Source: Volvox africanus
Lineage: Eukaryota; Chlorophyta; Chlorophyceae; Chlamydomonadales; Volvocaceae
Reading direction: 5' to 3'
DNA length: 64,000 bases
Assembly (NCBI GenBank): GCA_030268105.1
Contig: BSDZ01000023.1
Coordinates: forward strand, 930,001-994,000
Positions 1-9,300 of the stretch are shown here, in pieces (within the stretch, counting starts at the first letter, position 1; every line of letters begins with the position of its first letter). Both the position numbers and the translations under genes were made by a program. Under the pieces are notes generated by a model. It ran no database searches, was not told the DNA's origin, and saw nothing but the letters and a program-made list of their open reading frames with translations.

Positions 1-342
1 TGGCCGGCTGTGGACATGCCCGCAGTCAACCTGACGGCTCGGGACGGATTCCTGGGGGATTATGTGTACGACGACGACGGCACCATTCCGCCCTGCCCCA
101 CCTCCCTCACCGTTGAAATACCCCCTCAGATCAGCGGGATCAACCTGGCGGTGCGCAAGGGCCCAACACAGGCTAACCTGCCCAAGACGCTGCGCCCCAC
201 GGCTGCGGGTGGCGTGTTTATCAACCTGTGGCCGCCTCAGGAGACGGATCTCACCTCTGTGGTTGAGTCCGTGCGCTTCTCCGGTCGCGTCTTGTATCCC
301 ACTGACCCCAATCTGTACGACCGGCTGGGATCTCAGTCATAA
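1..342 (+). CDS. 3' end of an unidentified gene, cut by the left window edge
   Basis: An open frame runs from base 1 and ends with TAA at 340-342, giving about 113 C-terminal residues; the gene begins outside the window. Codon use is GC-rich and the composition (Pro, Thr, Asp, Val, few charged runs) looks like a real exon and not a chance frame. Readable stretches include FLGDYVYDDDG, an internal VEIPPQISGINLAVRKG and the end NLYDRLGSQS. A possible splice acceptor (CCCGCAG) at 19-25 means part of the first bases may be intron. I do not recognise the family and no motif points to a function. The next 3 kb hold no convincing coding exon. Confidence 0.55.
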   Translation, partial: WPAVDMPAVNLTARDGFLGDYVYDDDGTIPPCPTSLTVEIPPQISGINLAVRKGPTQANLPKTLRPTAAGGVFINLWPPQETDLTSVVESVRFSGRVLYPTDPNLYDRLGSQS

Positions 343-3300
343 AATTGAGGGGAGAGATGGCGGGAGAGCTGAGGAGTGGTGTGGGTAGTTGTCAGGTGCA
401 TGGATGCCCCCGTGTAGGCTCTGCGGCGGGGCCCTCGGGAAGGCCACGGAGGGATCGGCTCAGGTGACTTAGGGTGCGAGGGAGCTGGAAGCGGAGAAGG
501 GCGAGGAGGAGGAGGGCGAGGAGAACGACAATGATGAAGCGAGTCGGGGGTGGAGAGAAATGGGGGTGGATGGAGGGGATGATGGGACAAGGGGAGGGGT
601 AGGAGAAAGGACGGGGAGAGAGGTTGCGCTACCCGTGATGCTATAATTTGAAATGGAATGGATCGGGAATAGTCGCACCGATTTAGAAACAGTGAGGACA
701 GGGCTTTATGCAGAAAGCCGTCATTTCCTGATGGTGTCTGGGGCTCTTTGCCGCGCTCAGGGCATATTATATATTATATTATATATACAGTGTGCTCAAG
801 TGTGCGCATTCTGGCGTGTGCCTTTTAGGTGGCTGCGGTCTGCCAGCAGGTTGGCTGGCAGCTAGCAAGGGACGGATCTATGGGTGTATGCATGGGTGGC
901 TGGATCACTGGGTAGCTGGTGGCTGGGTGGCGGGGCATGTTTCCCGGAAAGTGCGCCTGCATGAGCGCGTACCTTCACAAGTAGCTTATCAAAGACGTGC
1001 AGCTTTTGGCTTACACTGCCTAATGGGTCCGCCATCCGGCCAGGTGCGTGTCAGTCGCGGGCAACTGAGAAATCGGTTTGGAAAGAAGGGCTGTGCCCAC
1101 GTTACAGAGGTGCTCCTCTCTTCGAAAGGCATTGACTAAACAACCAACAAATTATAGGCTCTATAGCAACGCACGGCAGGCTTTTGCTCGGTGGGCAGGT
1201 TAATGTTGGCATGGGACAAGGGAGAGTGCTTTGCACAAGCGTTGAACAGCAAATGTTTGCGAATTTGGCAGAGGCAGAATTACAGTGCGTGATTTGCGGC
1301 TGCAATTTTTTCCTGAGGAGGTTACGATACTTTGGCAACCCAGAAGCAGATGTCCACAGATGTACAATGAGTATCGCTCGGTTGGTCTGTATGGAGTTTG
1401 GCTTATCTTTCAAGGCTTCAGCGAAGCGATTGCGGCATCGCCGATTTGAAGTTTCAAAAAGTGGGTTGGCGGTTGCGCTCCACGGGCGCAGTACGTTGTT
1501 TGGATGCACGATAACACAGAACTTCCCGAATAGAAATAGGCAAAGAATTGATAATAATTAAGGATGGAAATTTGGGGGTCCCTCGCCTAGTTACGGGCTT
1601 GCAGAATCCCGCAACCGCGATTCGGAGACCGTATCGTAGTCTTCGACAAAGTTGGAGACTTGACAGGATTTGGCCTGCAAATCCAGCATGGAAGCTCATA
1701 AGTGATGCAGGATAAGATTTTTGCAATTAGCGGATGTTGATTTAAAAAATCTTAGTAAATCGTTAGCTCCTAAAAGAGGTGAGCGGCATTGCGAGGGGAA
1801 CGGCAGCTTTTCCGTTGACTTTTCGATACTACTCGTCTAGCGTGTTGGGCGGCCACAGTGCAGCCGACAATACCTTTGTCGGGCGCAGCAACCAGCCCTC
1901 CGGAAGTCTGGGGTGATGGTCCCTGCCGTTCATTCTTGTTGCTTAGTGAACAAGCAGTGTTGTGTTCCTCGTCGCCGCATATTGTTTACCATCTGTTAGC
2001 GGCCTCCTCGCGACCGTCGCCGCTGTCATTCCATGATGTGTAGCATGATTTGGTTATTTACGATGAGGAGTGTTAAAATTCTAGCTTCAAATTTTGAAAG
2101 CTTAAGGGCTTTCGCAACTTTTACCTGCCCACCCAAGCAGTCCGCAAACATGTACACCGACAAGTAAGGCTTGTGCATCATAGCCGTCATACATATACAT
2201 GGACATATAGATCCGGCACTACATGCGTACGTACACACACATTCACATCCGCGGCCTCTCCTGGGCCTTCCAGGAGCGCACAACCACCCCTACGTGCAAA
2301 AGAGAGCAGCATCAAGGATGTTAAGGGAACTGCAGCTCTTCCTCCGTACACCTGGATGGATGTACATCACTAGCTAATCTTTCCGACAGAAGAAAAAGAA
2401 GATTCCAAAGCACGCCACGCTGTGTACGACGAATAGGACGAGAAAAGATCTTCTGTACTTCAGGATGCCGTGCGTATCCTACATTCTTAATGCCACCCTC
2501 GAGCTCCAAAACCCAAACTAGGTTCATGGGAATCTGGATATCTCTGAAAGCTATCAAGCTGCGTTCTGGATTAGACCCACTCCTCAAGCAAGACGTGACG
2601 GCAGCAATAGCAGCAGACGCCGCCGCCGCTGACGACGACGTCGATGGAGACAATCAAGCAAAAGGATAGCCTCCTGACGATCGCCAAACTGCCCCACGAT
2701 GCCGCCGCACGATGCCCTCGTGGCTATTGAGTCCATCCCGCGCTGCACGCAGACTTTTTCCGTTGCTACGGTGTACGTCATGTGTCGTCAGTGTGGTTAT
2801 ACGGCATGACAACAGACTGTCTCACCACTGTTCAAGCAGCGCTCCGTTTTGACACCCGGCAACTGAACCTGCTGTCCTCTCACCGAGCCGCTGGGACCTG
2901 ATTCGGGACGTTCTCCGTCTCTTCCGACTAAAAAAAGGTCTCTTCTTGATGTACCGTGAAGTAACAAATACAGTACCGCTGTTTGATCAGTAAGGGCAGG
3001 GTAGCAAGGTAGCGCTCACAGGAGAAACCGCGTGTAACCGAGGAAACGACCAACAGATAACAGACTTGACCTTTGGCCAGGTCTTCGACCAGGTCTTTGA
3101 ACTATTACCCCTATTACCCCTATGCCACTTGACACGGTCCTTGCACGAGATGGCTACGTAGACAAATAGCACTCTTGCGGCATGCCACCAGGGATCCGAA
3201 CTCTTTGCTGCGTTGCGCAATTCTGCCCCCTGATTAGCAGTGCTCAGTATTCAGGAAGCTGGATTGGTTACGACAGTTGGTGGTTGCTGGTGGTGATTGG

Positions 3301-3736
3301 GTAAACGTTTAATGCGCTGCATGGCCCACAAGCTGCACGCCAACGGTTCGTGGCCGAGGGCCATCCAACTCCACCAGCAGCACCGACTAATCGGGGGTAA
3401 GGAAGCAGGGAGGGAGCGCAGGAAGCAGTTGATAAACGTTCGTTAGAGTTGGTGGTTAGTGGTCATGGTTACAGGTCTGTCCGTAAAATGGTAATCTGTC
3501 AAAGCTTTATATGCTCCATCATGCTCCCGATTGCGTTTATGCTTAATCCTCAAATTGCGGTCGGCGATGTTCGGCGATGTTCAAACGCATTTATCTTCTT
3601 CACATTCTGGTATTTGTCACTGCATCATCCCCACATGTCAGTTTAACCAAAAAAGTGAAAATTATTCAGCTTGCAAGCTTCATATCGTTTTAGCTTTATC
3701 ATAACAAATGGATGCCCGAAACCAGGGGCTACGTTA
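343..3736. other. Intergenic, no convincing gene
   Basis: About 3.4 kb between the left-edge gene and the YjbQ-family gene. Open frames here (for example the antisense pair at 1102-1509 and 1184-1561) overlap on opposite strands, show no recognisable motif and use codons unlike the neighbouring genes. An AT dinucleotide-like stretch lies at about 763-788. The right end should hold the 3' UTR of the minus-strand YjbQ-family gene. Confidence 0.5.
3469..3473 (-). terminator. Candidate poly(A) signal TGTAA for the YjbQ-family gene
   Basis: TTACA on the plus strand reads TGTAA on the minus strand, the usual volvocine polyadenylation signal. It lies about 265 bases past the proposed stop codon, a plausible 3' UTR length. 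Confidence 0.4.
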
Positions 3737-5672
3737 TTATTTCTGCCCAAACAGAACCCGAGAAAGCCCGAACCTTCCTATCCCGCACGATCCTAGGTTC
3801 TTGTGGTCTCGTTGCTCGTCACAATTCACATCCCGGCACCCCACCCCACCCTCACCTGTCCCCCCCCCTATCATGGGACAACCACCCACCTGCCATGTCC
3901 CAAGCGCCAGCTTGCCTTCTGTTAACGGCACAGTCAACGTATTGCCAAGCAACATGCTCAAAAGATGGCTGTGGGCATTACGGGGTTCCTGCGCCGCCCA
4001 GGCCGCCCAACCGCCAGGCCAGTTGCCAGGGGCGGGCCGCAAGTGCAGGTCGTTGTGCAGGTAGGGATCTCCCGCCGGCGCCAGGCGTGATAGAAACTTT
4101 GGGAAAGGGGAGAGAGAAGATTGCGGCGGGAGAGAGCGGAGACAGGCTTGGCAATACGTTGGAGCTGATTTGTGGCAAGATTGACTGGCAGGATTGGGGA
4201 AACTAGAACCAGCAGTCGTCGTACCCGTCGTCGTACATACCCGTCGTCGTACCAGTCGTCATACACACGCCATACCTGTCGTACATCGTCCAGCAACCGT
4301 GCCTCATTCTCGTTGATGGTCAGTGCGGTGGTGGTGTGTCGGGACAGCACGTGCACACAGCCCTCCTGAAGTCCTGCCTGTAGGTTGAGTTGGGTCGGTG
4401 TGTGTGGGGGGGGGGGGGGAGAGGGCGAGGGGGGAGAAAGGCAACAACAAACTCACAGATGCAGGGCTGGGAGACGAATCCAAAGCTTTGGTGGTGCATT
4501 ATATATTGTAGTGAAGAGGAGAACGCAGCCGGATAGCGAAATAGACAAGACGCGAGATACCGTCTCCGTCTAACAGCAGGAGGTGAGAGCTAAATCGTCC
4601 GCGCGTGTGTTCGCGGTTCGTGATTACCGGGGTGGCGGCAGTGGGGGAGTGGGGTCCAGACACAGAGGTCCAGCCAATAATGGCGGCCACAACGGGTAGG
4701 ATTGGCGGTGGCATTGGTGATGGCAGTAGCAGTGGCAGTGGCAGATGCAGATGCAGTGGCAGTAGCAGTGGTGGTGGCAGTGGTAGGTTGTTCGCTAATG
4801 ATAGAAATGAAACGAATAGTCTGCGACACATTTGCGCAGTCGAGTAGAGGGTTGGTGGAGTATTGCATATCGAGGAAGTGCAAGCGACTGGCTGCAGGCT
4901 GCAGGTAGTAGCAGTAACAGTAGCAGTAACAGTAGCAGGATAGGTGTAAGCAATTTGAGTCCGAGTCGGCTGGCCCCGTGTGCCGTGCTGTGCTGTGCTA
5001 GATGCAAGCACGATGCGATGCCGCGAGACCAACTCTCCATGCAACATATACACAGTGCGTGCAGCAGTGAGCCCTAGGCCATCATGTCTAGATCAAGATA
5101 AAGACAGCACTAAATGGAATAGAGCGTGAACGAAAGCCATGCAAAATGGATAGCGAGTGGGGAAACGAAAAGGGAGGCAGGTCGCGGGTTGAGCGGCGGC
5201 GACGACCGGAGGCTGTTGGTCCTGCAGGTGGGTAACGGATGACGCCATCAGAGGCGAAAACAGGCGCCAAAAAGCGGGGAGTGGAGAGTGAGTAAATATG
5301 GCCCGTAGGCGGCGGCCGCACCTGAGCCACCAGATCTCTGATCTGAGGGGTGATGTCAATCAGAGCGATACCGGGGGGTGTTTGTGGGATCTCCAGCTGG
5401 TGGTACTTGTAGGTGACTGGAGAAGAAGCGGGCCCAGCAGCAGGTGAAGGTGAAGGGGCGACGACAATTGTAGTCAAAGTGCCGGGAGGCACTGAGCTTG
5501 AGGTCGAGACTGCAGTTGCCGAGATTGCGGCGCGCGGATCACAGCAGGGAAGGGGCGAGCGCGCGCAAGATGTGGCAACTGTCTTGTAGAGCAGGGCGGT
5601 CGCAGCTGCTGCCGTCGAGCGCGTCGCGCCGGCTGGCGCAGAGGTAGCCGCTGATGATGACACTTTTAGCAT
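3737..5672 (-). CDS. YjbQ/UPF0047-family protein, split by introns
   Basis: Three coding exons are well supported: 5672-5322, 4377-4276 and 4096-3890. They join in phase 0 with GT-AG introns. Exon 1 starts at ATG 5672 (MLKVSSS), has an Ala/Ser/Thr/Pro-rich leader of about 85 residues that could be an organelle-targeting peptide, then IALIDITPQIRDLVAQ. Exon 2 carries VLSRHTTTALTINENEA, the His/Thr/Glu-Asn signature of the family. Exon 3 carries DPYLHNDLHLR, NAHSHLLSMLLGNTL and the near-terminal KLALGTWQ. The HNDLHLR/AHSHLLSMLLGN form is the plant/algal branch as I remember it. YjbQ of E. coli has weak thiamine-phosphate synthase activity; the role in eukaryotes is not established. The last exon is unsettled: the open frame ending with TAA at 3737 has CDEQRDHK, which only loosely fits the expected C-terminus. 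The gene is divergent from the Nudix gene, with 715 bases between start codons. Confidence 0.85.
4705..4945. repeat. Imperfect GGCAGT/AGCAGT-type hexamer arrays in YjbQ intron 1
   Basis: Two runs of imperfect six-base repeats (units such as GGCAGT, AGCAGT, GATGCA at about 4705-4792, and AGCAGTAACAGT at about 4905-4940) fall inside the roughly 940-base first intron of the YjbQ-family gene. They produce long Ala/Val/Asp or Ser/Gly shadow frames that are not genes. Confidence 0.6.
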
Positions 5673-6387
5673 TTTAGCAAATTTATGAGTTTGTACCCGA
5701 TGCTGTACAGACAGGTCTTGGAGTATGCAAACCAGCAAGTTTATTGGCCGGTCGCCTCGATCTCTAATTCAAGGTCTGCAACCAGATTTCCTGCAGATGC
5801 AAAGTATTTCAAGCACTATTACGATTATCAATTCAGTCTGGGACTTTGCATTTGCGCATTTGTGCCTGTCCGTACGGCATTCCAAAAAAGGAAGCCCAAA
5901 GGCCTTGGGACGTTAGGACACGAGCTTGCCTTGCATTTCAGCTGGAATTGTAGATACGCAATCCTACGGCTCAATAGTGTTGGGTTATCTGTTTCGCACG
6001 CGATAATCATATTGTCGAGCGGTCCAACTTGTGCATTTACGGTGTTGAGTGTCTGATTACAATTACAGGCGTTCTTAAATGTTGCATTCTTAAATTGTTT
6101 GGCTGGAAAAAGCGCAAGATAGTAGCTGCGGTTCAGTCCAAACTCCGTGTCGCAAACTCCGGGCAAGCAACGTTTGCGCTGTAGCACAAGGCATGAGAGA
6201 CTGCAGCTAATCTTTTCAGTCTTCCAGATCCCCACGTTAACGTGCCATGACGTCCAGATACTTGAAGCCATGGCGTTGACGTAACTGGCGGGCTCTACTA
6301 GCGCAGCCAGTACAACAATTGAGCCACATCTCGAAACCCTGCCACCTCCAGTAACACCCACTTGAGTCCTCCAGAGATAGACAGCTT
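5673..6387. promoter_or_regulatory. Divergent promoter interval, YjbQ-family gene / Nudix gene
   Basis: The two genes start 715 bases apart on opposite strands, so this interval must hold both promoters and both 5' UTRs unless an upstream non-coding exon exists. I see no clear TATA box or other defined element. The open frames here show no family motif. Confidence 0.4.
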
Positions 6388-9300
6388 ATGCAGAGTGACC
6401 TGTGCAGAATCGCGTCGCCGGAGCCGCCTGGCGCACCTCCGATGGCCTCCACGACATCCGGAGGTGCTCTCCCTAAGGGTCGCATCTCAATGGCAGACAT
6501 GCAGTCGCTGCTTCCAGTGACTATCTCTCAGCAGCTTCTGCCGCCGCAGCATTTCTCCGGCAATCCTCTGGACCGGACCTACGACCGGCGACTTAAATTT
6601 GACGGCACGTCAAAGTCCGAGGAGATCAGCCTTGTGGTCGTTGCGGGGCGCGAGGTCTGCGTGCGGGAATCCTCCAGCGGCCTTCGCAGCAGCAGCTCCA
6701 CGGGGGCCGCAGGTGGAGGAACTGGCGGCACTAACACCACCACCACTACCACCAGCGGCGGGGCCGTCAGCGGCCCCCCTGCTGCTGACCTTCAGGCACT
6801 GCTCCTGAACGCGACAGACCCAGAGCTGGACCTCAACAGCGAGAGTATCTGCCTGACATGGGTATTCGGTGAGACTGGTAATGAGCTGGGTCATGTGTTG
6901 TGTTGGGTTATGTGGGTTTTGTGTGCCACGATTTGGGCCACGAGTTGTGTCGCGTGCGTCGCTGGTGTGTCACGACTCACAAGTGGCCACGCTGAGTATG
7001 AAGCCGTGCTGAGTAAACGATTTCGTGTGCTGCTCGCGCATGGTAGACGGCTTCCAGGGGCAAGGGCGGGACTAGCAACGGCCAGGGTGGATTCATGTGG
7101 GTGCGACAAAGAGAACCAAAGAGCACCTTTGGGCTTTTGGACAGTGCAAATGTGTTACTATAACTATGTTACTACAATCTTGTCAAAGATTTAAGTCGTA
7201 ACTACTAGCCAGTAACGTGCAAGTAGCCAACGTGTGATGCGCAGCTGACGCCACACCGCACTACAATAGCAACAGGAACACCAAATAGCAATAGCAACGG
7301 CAACAAGGTCACGTAAGGCGTGTCTTTGTGGGAAGGGGACCTGGGTGGGACTGTACGAATGCCTTGAGAGGGCCGGGGGCGGGAACGGGGACGGGGATGG
7401 GAAGATCCCCCAAAATCCTTTTCTGTGGCCATTACTTTTCCTCTCGGCACGCATGGCGCTGGCTGGAGACCGCGCAAGGCCGACCGCTCGGAAACGCCCT
7501 ATCCCTTCCATGCAGGCGACGCAGCGTATCAGCTGCCACTATACCTGTTGGGCCAGGACCGCACGGAGCGATGGACGTTCGCCCTGGACGTGTCGGACTG
7601 CCGGACAGGCTTCATGGAGTTCCTGAGGGACACCTGCAGCCTGGGGGCCGGAGTGGGGCTCAGCGACCTCAGGGCGGTACTACCGCAGCTATCACGCGAC
7701 GCGGCGGCGATTGCGGGTCAGGCGACTGCGCTCTCGCAATGGCACCAGGTGTGTATGTGAGTACGTGTACATGTGTATGTGATTACCTGCACATGTGTAT
7801 GCGTATGCGATAGTGAACGAGGCTAGCGGGGTGTATTGTATATGCGTGTATTGTGTCCTTTTCGAAACGAGGAGGTGCGGCAATTTCAAAGATAACAGAA
7901 CATGTATTTGTGAAAATGTGTCGTCTGCGCGCTCCGTTCGTAAAAGTGACAGTCTGGTCGAGGGTAGCGGATGTAGGGGATGATCAGACCGGTTGTATTT
8001 GTGTCTTGGTGGAGGGTATTTGAAAATGTGTGATTCTGAGCTGATACTGAGGCTTCGGTGGACCCCGAGAATTTCAAATCTCGATAGTGCGTGGATTACA
8101 CGTATACGGGCGCGTATGGGGGGATAGGGGGGCTTTGCTTCACCCGTGGCCACTACCTGGCAGGGTCCCTGCCTTCCCCTGTATTCCGGGGCACCCTCAT
8201 CTGTTCACCCCCAGGAATATTGACTGCTCCGAAATACTCAGTGATGTACCCGGTAGGTGGGGGTGGTTCAGCACCCACTGCCTCTAGCATCCATCGGAAT
8301 CTGCCGGATCAACGGCGACCTAAACCCCACTCCCGGTCGGCTCGCAAGTCGGTTGATAACCGGGGTCCTCACCGTCCATCGACATCGAGGGCTCATCCAC
8401 CCTCAGAGAGTGGAGGGGTTTATAATCCGCTCACAGTCAGTATCGATCTTGAAACTTCCAGCGACATAGTGTTTAGCCTTGCCTAGGTTGTGTATGTGTG
8501 TGTGTGTGTGGAAGAGTCCGATGGAAGATGGGAAGGTCAGAGAATACCTCCTCCGTCAGGGGTTGCCGCTGAAGGGCACTTGGGGCTTCCTTACCGGGGA
8601 TCGCCAGGGGTTTGTTCCAAAACTGGAGCTGGAGGGGCCGCCCTGACAGGTGGCGCTGCTGCTAGGGCAGGGGCAGGGTACTAGCAAGCTGCGAGTAGGA
8701 AGCGAGGCTCAGGTTATCACGGGGGATAACCGACCTATTCCTTGTTTTGTGCATCAGGACATTTGTCCCCCGGCGTCAGCTCCAGGCCTGTTTTCCAATC
8801 CCCTCTCTATCCCTAGGGATATTTCCTGAGTTGGATTCGGAAACCTCTCCGTTGCATTCGCATTCTCCATTCTCCCAATCCCATCCCCGCCACCGCCCGC
8901 TCCGCGCCGTCCGTCTGCTGCTCTTCAGAGCCACAAGTTCTGCCCCCGCTGCGGCGCGCCCACCGCCCCGGTGGAGGCTGGACTTCGGCGCCAATGCACC
9001 TCCGCACCCCATCACAAGCTCTACCCGCGAACTGACCCTGTGGTGGGTATGGGTAGCGGAAAGGGGGAAGGGGAGAGGGAGGGGAAGGGGTAGGTAGAAG
9101 TTGAAGATGAAGGGGGAGCGGGAGGGGGAGGGGGCCAAGACATCACAGTTAGCGATCCACCTGGCTCCGCCTACACAACTCCACCCGGTTGCGGTTTTGT
9201 TGCGCAGACTACTGTGTGTTGGTGCGTATGGGCTCAGTTTCGGGCACTGTCTATTGACAGGTCCCCCTCGACGGACAAGGAAGCTGGTGCAGCGGCTGGT

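Noticed and set aside
1102..1561. Overlapping antisense frames of 135 and 125 codons
   Set aside because: They are mutual shadows without family motifs or codon bias like the neighbouring genes.
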